Shown here piece after piece: positions 35,645 through 42,860 of a stretch of DNA of 42,860 bases. The DNA comes from JBGPGW01 sp046349515. Lineage in GTDB: Bacteria; Pseudomonadota; Alphaproteobacteria; CADEGL01. Position 1 is the first letter of the stretch, and every line of letters begins with the position of its first letter. A model generated the notes under the pieces. That model did not search any database. It worked only from the letters and a program-made list of their open reading frames with translations, and had not been told where the DNA came from. The stretch is taken from contig JAXMCE010000021.1 in NCBI GenBank assembly GCA_046349515.1, forward strand, positions 1-42,860. Reading direction: 5' to 3'. The position numbers and the translations under genes were made by a program.

Positions 35645-37195
35645 CGCTCGGCCGGTGCCGGCCGGCGCAGGCGCGACCGGGGGTTGCGCAGGAGATAGAC
35701 GGCCGGGATCGTCAGGAGCGCGGCGAGCGAGACGACCTGGAACGCATGTTCGAAGCCGATCATCGCGGCCTGGCGCGTGATCACGCTGTCGAGCGCCGCG
35801 GCGGTCGCGGCACTCTTCAGGTCCCAGGCATGGGGGACGAGGCCCGGTGCGGAAGAGGTCGTTCAAGGGCGAGGCGTATTCCGAGAGGACCGCGTGGTTC
35901 GACTGCGTGCTCTCGACCCAATAGGTGATGAAAGCCGCGATGCCGACGCTTGCCGCCAGGTTGAAGGTGAGGAAGAAGAACGGCACGCCCTGCGGCCGGT
36001 GCCGCGCCGGCAGGTCGCGGAAGGTGAGCGTGTTGATCGTCACGTAGATGAGACCGTTGCCCAGGCCCTGGAACACGCCGTTGATCGCGATCTCCCAGGT
36101 GTCGACGTCGAGCGTCCAGGTCGAGACGTTCCAGGACGACAGCACGATGCAGACGAGGCCAGCCGTCACGAGGTAGCGCGGGTCGATGCGCATGATGAGG
36201 CGGCCGACCGTCAGGTTGCCCATGACGACGCCGAGCGCGCGGGGCACGAGGAGGAGGCCGATCATCTCGACCGGATAGGCCATGAGGTTGCGCAGGAACA
36301 ACGGGAGCGTGACGATCGGCAGGAAGGAGAACGCGCCGAACGCCGTGATGACGATGATGCCGACCGTGAAATTGCGGTCCTGGAACATCGTGGTGTCGAT
36401 GAACGGACGCCTGACCGTCATGACGTGGACGATGAAGACGTAGAGAAGGACGAGGGCGGCCGCGAATTCGACGACGATCTCGGTCGACTGGAACCAGTCG
36501 AGCCGCGCCCCGCGATTGACCATGAGCTGGATAAGGCCGACGCTCGCGACGAGAGTCACGAGGCCGACGACGTCGAGCGGTCGCTTGACCGCGGGGCTGG
36601 TCGGCACGAAGAGGACCGAGCCCGCGAGTGCCAGCAGCCCGGTCGGGATGTTGATGTCGAAGACGGTTGGCCAGCCGTAGAGCTCGGTGATGTAGCCGCC
36701 GATGGGCGGGGCCAGGATCGGGCCCGCCATGTTGCCGAGACTCCAGATTCCGAGCGCCTTGCCGTGAAGCTCGCTCGGATAGACGTCGAGGATGATCGAC
36801 TGGGAGAGCGGCAGGATGCCGGCGCCCGAGATTCCCTGGGCGAAGCGCCAGAATACTTCGGCCTCGAGCGTTCGCGCGTTGCCGCACATGACGGAGGCGA
36901 AGACGAACACCGTCAGGCAGCCGAGATAGACGCGCTTCCGGCCGAAACGCTCGGCGATCCAGCCGATGCAGGCGACCATCATGGTGAGGCCGAGGATGAA
37001 CCCTGTCACCACCCAGGCGATCTGGTCGGGCGTGGCGGAGAAGGTCCCCTGCATATGGGGCAGCGAGATGCTGACGATGGTGAGGTTCATGGAATAGATG
37101 CTGGCCGCGAGCATGCAGGTCGCCATGATGAGGCGGCGCTGAAGGCGCGAACCCTCGGGGATGTTCAAGGACGAGCGAAGGGCCTCGAGGCTCAT
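35641..37195 (-). pseudogene. DHA2-family MFS exporter, array member 3, one-base frameshift near the 3' end
   Basis: From ATG 37195 the sequence is a normal DHA2 pump (TIVSISLPHMQG, GWIAERFGRKRVY, GPILAPPIGGYITELYGWP) up to SEYASPLNDLFRTG. It then leaves the family and continues in frame into member 2. In another frame the expected ending is intact: HAWDLKSAATAAALDS, then ITRQAAMIGFEHAFQVVSLA, then a stop at 35643-35641. Total length is 1555 bases, one more than 518 codons, consistent with one extra base or two missing. The G5 run at 35832-35836 is a likely site: with one G fewer the two frames join cleanly. It is either a real inactivation or a base-calling error. Confidence 0.85.
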
Positions 37196-37368
37196 CGCGT
37201 GCGCTCCGCATCGGGTGGCCGGACATCCCGGATGAGGAGAGAGACAGGGATGGCGAGGACGGGCAGGAGCGCCGCGATTCGCGTGGCGTTCTCGAAGCCG
37301 ATCACGGCCGCCGTCCCTTGCCGGTCGCGCTCAATGGCCGCCGCCTCCGCTTCCGGCAGCGCCGCGCG
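37192..37368 (-). pseudogene. 3' remnant of a further DHA2 exporter gene
   Basis: In the frame ending with TGA at 37194-37192 about 58 codons encode a typical DHA2 C-terminus: GRAALPEAEAAIERDRQG, then TAAVIGFENATRIAALL, then PVLAIPVSLLIRDV. It parallels GRAALASEIARQASIIGYNN of member 1. The stop overlaps the member 3 ATG (ATGA) just as in the other junctions. The 5' part overlaps the last 13 codons of member 4 in another frame. No start codon or upstream part of the gene exists, so this is a leftover from deletion or recombination. Confidence 0.75.
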
Positions 37369-38869
37369 TCCGGCGGAACATGAAGGCCAGCGGAACGACG
37401 AGCAGCGAGAGCAGCGCCACGAGGTGGAAATTGTTGAGGTAGCCGATCATCGTGGCCTGGCGCGAGATCTCCCAGTCGAGGGCCGCGAGGCCGCTCCGCT
37501 GCGCGTGCCCCAGCAGGCCCGCGGCACCCGGCAGGCGCAGGAGCTCGTTGAAGGGCGAGACGTATTCCGAGAGCGTCGCGTGGTTGATGTTGATGCTGCG
37601 CGTGAGGATGTTGACCGCGACGGCGATGCCCGAGCTGATGCCGCTGAAGAGGACCAGGTTGAAGAGCGTGAGGCCCTCTGTCCTGTAGCGCGCATCGAGC
37701 GTCGAGAAGGTCATGGTGCTGAGCGGCACGAAACCGAGGCCGGTGCCGATGCCCTGAAGGCCGCCCGTCCACAGCACGTCCCAGGCCGAGACATCGGCCG
37801 TCCACTGCGACATCGCCCAGGCCGAGAGCCCGAGCGTCGAGAGCCCGCAGCCGAGGAGGACGCGAGGGTCCATGTGGCGCACGAGCTGGCCCGCGACGAG
37901 CATGCCCACCATCACGCCGAAGCCCCGCGGCGACATCATGAGGCCGAGCGTCATGACCGGAAATCCGCGCAGCTCCTGCATGAGGAGCGAGATGAGCACC
38001 AGATTGCCGTGGAGAACGAAGCCCCAGACGAAGCTGATCGCGAGGCCGATGACCGTGTTGCGGTCGCGGAACATCTGGGGCTCGAGGAAGGGGTGCCGCG
38101 TCGTCGCGCTGTGGACCACGAAGAGGTAGAGACACAGCGCGACCACGATCGAGGCGATGACGATCTCGCGCGAGTCGAACCAGTCGAGCCGCTCGCCCCG
38201 GTTGAGGATGAGCTGGAGCGCCGCGACCGCCGTCACCAAGGTGATGAGGCCGAGCCAATCCATTCGCCGATCGGTCCGCGCCTTCGATTCGGTGAGCAGC
38301 ATCCAGGTGGCGACCGTGGCCGCCACGCCGAACGGCACGTTGACGAAGAACGCCCAGGGCCAGGCGTAGTGCTCGACGATGAGCCCGCCGAGGGCGGGCC
38401 CCGAGGCCGGGCCGACCATGACCGCGATGCCCCAGATGGCGTTGGCCATGCCGTGACGCTCGCGCGGGAAGGAATCGAGCACGATCGCCTGGGAGAGCGG
38501 CATGAGCGGCGCGCCGAGCGCGCCCTGAAGGAAGCGCCACAGCACTTCCTGCTCGATCGAGGTTGCGGCTCCGCAGAGGAAGGACGCCGTCGTGAAGCCG
38601 GCGGTGCAGGCCACGAACACCTGCTTCCGCCCGAACCGGTCAGAGAGCCATCCCGCGCAGGCGAACATCACGGTCATGCCCACGATGAAGGCGGTGACCA
38701 CCCATGACACCTGGTCGTGCGTCGCGGCGAAGGTTCCCTGCATGTGCGGGAGCGCCACGGTGATGCTGCTGATGTTGATCTCGTAGACGGTCGCCGCCAT
38801 AACGGTCGAGACCATCACGGCGTAGCGCCGGAATCCCGACGGCGCGGCGTCGATGACTGCCGTGCTCAT
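37331..38869 (-). CDS. DHA2-family (EmrB-type) MFS exporter, array member 4
   Basis: The 512-residue product has about 14 helices: SITVALPHMQGTFAATHDQ, motif A GWLSDRFGRKQVF, motif C GPASGPALGGLIVEHYAWPW and FFVNVPFG. The C-terminal helix is present (RQATMIGYLNNFHLVALLSL), but the last residues, GAAGSGGGGH, are Gly-rich and encoded over the remnant of another copy, so the original tail was probably replaced at the junction. It is the first gene of the array, 42 bases after the SDR gene on the same strand. Substrate unknown. Confidence 0.92.
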   Translation of the reverse strand: MSTAVIDAAPSGFRRYAVMVSTVMAATVYEINISSITVALPHMQGTFAATHDQVSWVVTAFIVGMTVMFACAGWLSDRFGRKQVFVACTAGFTTASFLCGAATSIEQEVLWRFLQGALGAPLMPLSQAIVLDSFPRERHGMANAIWGIAVMVGPASGPALGGLIVEHYAWPWAFFVNVPFGVAATVATWMLLTESKARTDRRMDWLGLITLVTAVAALQLILNRGERLDWFDSREIVIASIVVALCLYLFVVHSATTRHPFLEPQMFRDRNTVIGLAISFVWGFVLHGNLVLISLLMQELRGFPVMTLGLMMSPRGFGVMVGMLVAGQLVRHMDPRVLLGCGLSTLGLSAWAMSQWTADVSAWDVLWTGGLQGIGTGLGFVPLSTMTFSTLDARYRTEGLTLFNLVLFSGISSGIAVAVNILTRSININHATLSEYVSPFNELLRLPGAAGLLGHAQRSGLAALDWEISRQATMIGYLNNFHLVALLSLLVVPLAFMFRRTRGAAGSGGGGH

Positions 38870-38911
38870 GCCGCGTCCGGCGCGCGACCGCCAGACGCGG
38901 TCGAGGGGCGT

Positions 38912-39679
38912 TCAGGCGATTCCGCCATTGACGTGGATGACCTGGTTCGTGACGTAGCTGGCATCCGCGCTCGCGAGGAAGGCGACCATGGCCGCGACCT
39001 CGTCGGGCTTGCCGAGGCGCCCGAGCGGCACGTTGGCGATCAAGGGTGCCCACTCTTCGTCCGAGTAGAACTGGATCGTGTCCTTGTCCTTCTCGATGAT
39101 GCCCGGCGCGACGCAGTTGACCGTGACCTTGTGCGGTGCCAACTGGATGGCCAGCGTATGGGTCAGCGATTCGAGCGCGGACTTGGCGGCGGCGGAGCCC
39201 GGATAGATCGGGTAGGTCCGGCGGTAGACATGGGCGTTGAGCGTGCTGATCGTGACGACGCGCCCGCGCTCGCCCGCACGCTTCAGGTGCGGAATCGCGC
39301 GCGTCGCCATCTCGAAGAAGCCGCCCGCGATGACCTTGATGCACTGGTCGATGCCTTTCCGGTCGATCTCGCCCCAGACGCGGAGATCGGGGAAGCCGGC
39401 GTTGGCGATGAGCACGTCGAGCCCGCCGAAGGCGGCGGCGGTCTGGTCGACGAGGCGGCGGGCGGCTTTCGGGTCGGCAAGGTCGGCAAGACGCACCACG
39501 GCCTCGGCCCCCATGGCGCGCATCTCTTCGGCCACGCGCTCGCACCCTTCGCGGTTCTTGTGCGCGTGGATGACGAAGCCCATGCCGGGGCCTGCGATTC
39601 GCCGGGCGATCGCCGCGCCGATCCCGCTGCCCGATCCGGTGATGAGAATTGAGCGAAGTTTCTTCTTGGCTTTGGCCAC
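38912..39679 (-). CDS. SDR-family oxidoreductase with altered active-site spacing
   Basis: From GTG 39679 the product is 255 residues. It has GSGSGIG (15-21), IANAG (91-95), Ser145 in TISTLN and C-terminal VNGG. The next Tyr (Tyr159) and Lys (Lys166) are 7 apart, not 4; if aligned on the Lys, the Tyr position is Ser162 (GSAAAK). The catalytic tetrad is therefore atypical. GTG 39679 has AAGGGGGG upstream; the open frame extends 53 codons further without SDR sequence. It diverges from the proline-racemase-family gene and precedes the exporter array by 42 bases. Confidence 0.85.
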   Translation of the reverse strand: MAKAKKKLRSILITGSGSGIGAAIARRIAGPGMGFVIHAHKNREGCERVAEEMRAMGAEAVVRLADLADPKAARRLVDQTAAAFGGLDVLIANAGFPDLRVWGEIDRKGIDQCIKVIAGGFFEMATRAIPHLKRAGERGRVVTISTLNAHVYRRTYPIYPGSAAAKSALESLTHTLAIQLAPHKVTVNCVAPGIIEKDKDTIQFYSDEEWAPLIANVPLGRLGKPDEVAAMVAFLASADASYVTNQVIHVNGGIA

Positions 39680-39782
39680 CTTGCCCCCCTTGAGATCCGC
39701 TCGATGCCGACACTGGAACGGCGGTCCGGGACAGGGTACATCATGCGGCGGCACCAGCACCACGCCCCGAAGGAGTCCCTCG

Positions 39783-40826
39783 ATGAGCACCGCCTTCCGC
39801 CGCACGATCCAGACGGTCGATTCCCACACCGAGGGCAACGCGACGCGCGTCGTCGTCGGGGGCTATCCGGTGCCGCCGGGCAAGACGCTCCTCGAGAAGC
39901 GCGAATGGCTCTGGCAGCACGACGACGCGCTCCGCCGCCTCCTCAACTTCGAGCCGCGCGGCAACTCGATGATGTGCTCGGTGCTGCTGCTGCCCTCCCT
40001 CCGGCCCGACACCGACTTCGCCGTCATCATCATGGAGCAGGACGAATACGTGCCCATGTGCGGACATTGCATCCTCGGCGTCGCGACGACGGTGGTCTCG
40101 ACCGGCATGGTCGCGATGCGCGAGCCCGTGACGAAGGTCAATCTCGAGACGCCGGCGGGCCTCGTCCAGTGCGAGGTCGAGGTGGAGGGCGGGCGCGTCG
40201 GGCGCGCCAGCTTCGTCAACGTCGATTCCTTCGTGCTGCATGACAACGCCAAGGTGAACGTGGATGGGATCGGCGCCGTCACGGTCGACGTGGTCTATGG
40301 CGGCGACTTCTATCCCTTCGTCGATGCGGATGCCTTGAAGCTCGAGCTGGTGCCCGAGAACGAGTCCGCGATCATCGCCATGTCGCACCGGATCGGCGCG
40401 GCCGTGAACGCGCAGCTCTCGATCCGCCACCCCGAGCGCCCGGACATCAACCGCTGCTACCAGATGTTCTTCTGGTCGCGGAAGACGACGACGGGGGACG
40501 TGAAGCAGACGATCGTCGCCCCGCCCGGCGCCCTCGACCGGAGCCCTTGCGGCACGGGCACGAGCGCGCGCGTGGCCCTTCTCCACACGCGCGGGCAGCT
40601 GAAGCTCGGGCAATCGGTGCGCTGCGAGGGGCCGCTCGGCACCTGCTTCGTCGGCACGCCCGTCTCAGCGGAGAAGCGCGGCGGCATCCTCTACGTGAAG
40701 CCCAAGGTGAGCGGGCGCGCCTACTTGACCGGCTTTCACCAGTTCATCCTCGACCCCGACGATCCGCTGCCCCAGGGTTTCCGCCTGGGCTCGCCGCCGC
40801 GCGAGGTGCCGCGCCCGTCGGCGTGA
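39783..40826 (+). CDS. Proline racemase/4-hydroxyproline epimerase family enzyme
   Basis: This 347-residue protein begins TIQTVDSHTEGNATRVVVGG. Both catalytic cysteines are present: Cys93 in MCGHCILG and Cys256 in SPCGTGTSA. Enzymes that dehydrate trans-3-hydroxyproline have Thr at the second site, so a two-base racemase or epimerase acting on proline or 4-hydroxyproline is favoured. AAGGAG lies 7 bases before ATG 39783. It converges with the agmatinase-family gene, 18 bases away. Proximity to other amino acid genes fits a catabolic role. Confidence 0.9.
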   Translation: MSTAFRRTIQTVDSHTEGNATRVVVGGYPVPPGKTLLEKREWLWQHDDALRRLLNFEPRGNSMMCSVLLLPSLRPDTDFAVIIMEQDEYVPMCGHCILGVATTVVSTGMVAMREPVTKVNLETPAGLVQCEVEVEGGRVGRASFVNVDSFVLHDNAKVNVDGIGAVTVDVVYGGDFYPFVDADALKLELVPENESAIIAMSHRIGAAVNAQLSIRHPERPDINRCYQMFFWSRKTTTGDVKQTIVAPPGALDRSPCGTGTSARVALLHTRGQLKLGQSVRCEGPLGTCFVGTPVSAEKRGGILYVKPKVSGRAYLTGFHQFILDPDDPLPQGFRLGSPPREVPRPSA

Positions 40827-40844
40827 GGCGAGGGCGCCCGGGCG

Positions 40845-41801
40845 CTAGCGCGCCTTCCGCTCGAGCGCGATGAGGGCGAGGAGCTCCGACGCGATGGTGG
40901 CGGCAAGAAGCGATGTCACCTGACCCGGTCCGTCGAAGAGCGGATTGCATTCGACCACGTCGCAGCCGACGAGGTTGAGGCCGGTGAGCGCGCGGACGAT
41001 GGTCAGTGTCTCGCGCGCGCTCGGGCCTCCGGCTTCCGGTGTCTGCACGCCGGGGGCCGAAGCCGGATCGACGAAATCCATGTCGAAGGTGAGGAAGGCG
41101 GGGTGCCGGCCCACGCGCGCTCTCACGCGCTCGGCCAAGGTCCGGACGCCGTCCCGGAAGATCGCGTCAGTGTCGACGACGTCGTAGCCGAGCTCGACCG
41201 ACTGCTGGATGTCCGCGGGCGTGAAGAGCGAGCCGCGCATGCCGATCTGGATCGAGCGCTTGGGATCGACGAGACCTTCCTCGACCGCGCGACGGAAGGG
41301 CGTGCCCGCGCTGTGGCGCTCGCCGCCGAAATAACGGTCCCAGGTGTCGGTATGGGAATCGAAATGGACGAGCGCCACGGGCCCGTGCGTGCGGGCGAGC
41401 GCGCGCAACTCGGCGATGCTCACGCTGTGGTCCCCGCCGAGCGCCACCGGCACGACGCCCTTCGCGAGGAGAGACGCGATGGCGCCCTCGATCCGCTCGA
41501 GCGTGGGCGGCATGTAGCCCGGCACGACGCCCGCATCGCCCGCATCCGCGACCTTGAGCCGCTCGAACACGTTGATGTTGCCCTGGTAGGGATTGACGGG
41601 CCTCAGCATGATCGACATCGCGCGGATGGCGTTGGGGCCGAACCGCGCGCCGGTGCGGAAGGGCGATCCCGCGTCCGACGGCAGGCCGATGATCGCGGCA
41701 TCCAGGCCCGCGACGTCGCTCGCCATCGGCAGGCGCATGAAGGTGGGCACGCCGCAGAAGCGCGGCACGTCGAGCGAATTGGTCGGCAACGGGTCGGCCA
41801 C
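40845..41801 (-). CDS. Agmatinase/guanidinobutyrase-family ureohydrolase
   Basis: This 318-residue enzyme keeps all manganese ligands: His in LGGDHSVSI, Asp/His/Asp in HFDSHTDTWD, and Asp/Asp in TFDMDFVDPASAPG. The N-terminal FCGVPTFMRLP and GIPFGSPFRTG-like segment (GLPSDAGSPFRTGARFGP) match the SpeB/GbuA group. It releases urea from agmatine or a guanidino acid. GTG 41801 is preferred because GGAGG stands 5 bases upstream; no ATG fits. The DUF1989 gene ends 38 bases upstream, so both are probably on one transcript. Confidence 0.9.
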   Translation of the reverse strand: MADPLPTNSLDVPRFCGVPTFMRLPMASDVAGLDAAIIGLPSDAGSPFRTGARFGPNAIRAMSIMLRPVNPYQGNINVFERLKVADAGDAGVVPGYMPPTLERIEGAIASLLAKGVVPVALGGDHSVSIAELRALARTHGPVALVHFDSHTDTWDRYFGGERHSAGTPFRRAVEEGLVDPKRSIQIGMRGSLFTPADIQQSVELGYDVVDTDAIFRDGVRTLAERVRARVGRHPAFLTFDMDFVDPASAPGVQTPEAGGPSARETLTIVRALTGLNLVGCDVVECNPLFDGPGQVTSLLAATIASELLALIALERKAR

Positions 41802-41839
41802 GCGCGCCTCCGGAATGTCCTTGGGATGGATCGTTTCGC

Positions 41840-42457
41840 TCAGGCGCCCGCGGCGCCCGCCGGCAGGACCTGCACATGCGCGTCGGTCGGCTGGCCGCCG
41901 TTGATGACGGTGATGTCCTGCGGACAGGCCGAGAATACGAGGACGAGGTCCATCTCCGCGCGCAGCATGAGGTAGTCGCCCGGACGCGAGGCGGGTGCCA
42001 GACGCTCGACCGCCCCGTCGGCCGTGATGGGAATGTTCATGAACAGGTTGAGCGGCGCCGGCGTGAACGGGACGGAAAAGCCGAGCGCGCCCAAGGCCTC
42101 GTGGAGATTGTCGACGCAGTTGCGGTGGTAGTCCTTGACGCCCAGCTCCTCGTAGACGCCGCGGTTGCAAGCGCAGAGAAGCGTGTCGTGCCGGCCGGGC
42201 GAGGTGTCCTTGAGGATCGTCAGGATCGGCCGGCGGTGGTTGCTCACGAGCCGGTCGCCCTCCGCGATGTAGATCTTGCTGTTGATCGACCGCGTCTGGT
42301 CCATCGAGAGATATTCGCCGAGGTCCTTCCGGTTGAAGGCCCAGGTGTCGAGGACCTGCTGGCCATGGGTGTTGATCACCTTGGCGATCTGGCCGCGGTC
42401 GAGCGCGATGGCCTTGCCGTAGCGGGCCGGAACGACGACGGAGGATGTCTCGGGCAT
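41840..42457 (-). CDS. DUF1989 (urea carboxylase-associated) family protein
   Basis: This 205-residue cytoplasmic protein has DUF1989 marks: DTWAFNRKDLGEYLSMDQTR near residue 37, SPGRHDTLLCACNRG, YHRNCVDNLHEAL, NLFMNIPI and PGDYLMLRAEMDLVLVFSACPQD. The conserved Cys/His positions could bind zinc. In many genomes these proteins flank urea carboxylase and have been linked to carboxyguanidine or urea metabolism. Here the neighbour is a urea-forming hydrolase, which fits that theme. No urea amidolyase is inside the window. Confidence 0.88.
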   Translation of the reverse strand: MPETSSVVVPARYGKAIALDRGQIAKVINTHGQQVLDTWAFNRKDLGEYLSMDQTRSINSKIYIAEGDRLVSNHRRPILTILKDTSPGRHDTLLCACNRGVYEELGVKDYHRNCVDNLHEALGALGFSVPFTPAPLNLFMNIPITADGAVERLAPASRPGDYLMLRAEMDLVLVFSACPQDITVINGGQPTDAHVQVLPAGAAGA

Positions 42458-42508
42458 GACGGGTCTCGCTCGCGCTTTGGGCGTCCGGTCAGGTGAACGC
42501 CTTGCCGA

Positions 42509-42751
42509 TCAGGTGAATGCCTTGAAGGCGATGATGGTGAAGGTGTCCTTGACGCCGTCGAGGGCGTGGATCTGTTCGTTGACGAAATGGCCGATGTCCA
42601 TCCCGTCGTCGAGATAGCATTTCATCAGGAGATCGTATTGCCCCGAGACGGAATAGACCTCGGACACCTGCGCGACGTTCTGGACCGCCTGGTCGGCGAC
42701 GGCATAGGCCCTGCCGAGATCGCATTTCACCATGATGAAGATGGTCTGCAT
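42509..42751 (-). CDS. Stand-alone Lrp/AsnC ligand-binding (RAM) domain
   Basis: This 80-residue protein is only the C-terminal ligand-binding half of Lrp/AsnC regulators: IFIMVKCDLGRAYAVADQAV, then VYSVSGQYDLLMKCYLDD, and a final beta strand TFTIIAFKAF. There is no helix-turn-helix, so it cannot bind DNA alone. Stand-alone RAM proteins form oligomers and may sense amino acids or modulate full-length relatives. It is upstream of DUF1989 and the ureohydrolase on the same strand, 51 bases from DUF1989. Confidence 0.88.
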   Translation of the reverse strand: MQTIFIMVKCDLGRAYAVADQAVQNVAQVSEVYSVSGQYDLLMKCYLDDGMDIGHFVNEQIHALDGVKDTFTIIAFKAFT

Positions 42752-42773
42752 GGCCGCTCGCGGGATCGTGCCT

Positions 42774-42860
42774 CTAGATGTCGTCCTTCGCTTCGTGAAG
42801 CCGCGCCTTGATCGATTCGCGGAGCGGCTCCGGCAGCGTGTTCACCGCGGCCCCTAGTTC
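42774..42860 (-). CDS. C-terminal end of an unidentified gene, truncated by the window edge
   Basis: A minus-strand frame open to the right edge ends with TAG at 42776-42774. Its 28 codons have strongly GC-biased third positions like the neighbours and encode a charged helical tail (LPEPLRESIKARLHEAKDD). It stops 22 bases before the RAM gene, as expected for the preceding member of the same operon. No family can be named. Confidence 0.45.
   Translation of the reverse strand, partial: ELGAAVNTLPEPLRESIKARLHEAKDDI

Noticed and set aside
34118..37195. A single open frame of about 1025 codons spanning two MFS domains.
   Set aside because: About 60 residues at the joint are Arg/Pro/Gly-rich and unlike any DHA2 protein, while another frame holds the expected C-terminus and stop. 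It is explained by a one-base frameshift.
35777..38707. A very long plus-strand open frame antisense to the exporter array.
   Set aside because: Its product is dominated by Arg, Asp, Glu, His and Ala in long charged stretches with no domain pattern, as expected for the shadow of GC-rich membrane-protein genes. Similar shadows at 17461-20190, 25681-28044, 28184-30883 and 31677-34217 were dropped for the same reason.
38912..40826. Exporter array plus SDR and proline-racemase gene as a natural-product cluster.
   Set aside because: No synthase, ligase, carrier protein or other assembly gene is visible, so there is no support beyond proximity.

Overview
The window is 42.9 kb of GC-rich chromosome with strong GC bias at third codon positions. 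An alphaproteobacterium is the best fit, probably Rhodospirillales-like. The reasons are the order AI-2E-type transporter, HdaA, polyphosphate kinase, exopolyphosphatase, RNase D; an EipB (DUF1849) envelope protein; and an exact CtrA-type half-site (TTAACCAT). I see no rRNA, tRNA, CRISPR array, insertion sequence or prophage. No gene-free stretch exceeds 300 bases; the longest is about 234 bases at 9643-9876, and it holds a promoter and the CtrA-like site.

Layout. (a) 1-9642, housekeeping and polyphosphate: transporter, HdaA, an SDR without the usual catalytic Tyr/Lys, CYTH-CHAD protein, SixA-like phosphatase, PPK1, PPX and RNase D. A good Pho-box candidate lies in the sixA/ppk divergent gap. 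(b) 9877-12852, envelope and housekeeping: SPOR lipoprotein, 2-hydroxyacid dehydrogenase, EipB. (c) 12862-17322, a four-gene minus-strand catabolic operon: PLP dehydratase, amidohydrolase, DoeB/AstE-type deacylase, MFS carrier. (d) 17406-20989: another MFS protein, diverging from methylmalonate-semialdehyde dehydrogenase and an Asp/Glu-racemase-fold protein with only one of the two cysteines. (e) 21051-28405, a minus-strand run: VOC protein, M24-fold (creatinase/ectoine-hydrolase-like) enzyme, class IV aminotransferase and a complete branched-chain-amino-acid-type ABC transporter. (f) 28451-32552: proA, proB, rlpA and a DUF3047-like exported protein.

(g) 32583-38869 is the most unusual region: a head-to-tail array of DHA2 (EmrB-type, 14-TM) MFS exporters. 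Three are intact, one is frameshifted, and the 3' tail of a further copy is wedged between two members. The surviving junctions keep 4-base ATGA stop/start overlaps. No EmrA-type adaptor gene is visible. (h) 38912-42860: an SDR, a proline-racemase-family enzyme with both cysteines, and a minus-strand set of a stand-alone Lrp/AsnC RAM domain, a DUF1989 protein and an agmatinase-family ureohydrolase. The end of one more gene runs off the right edge.

Together the genes suggest a metabolically versatile organism that imports and degrades amino-acid-like nitrogen compounds, with a polyphosphate module likely tied to phosphate status. All functions are inferred from motifs read by eye; no database search was run.
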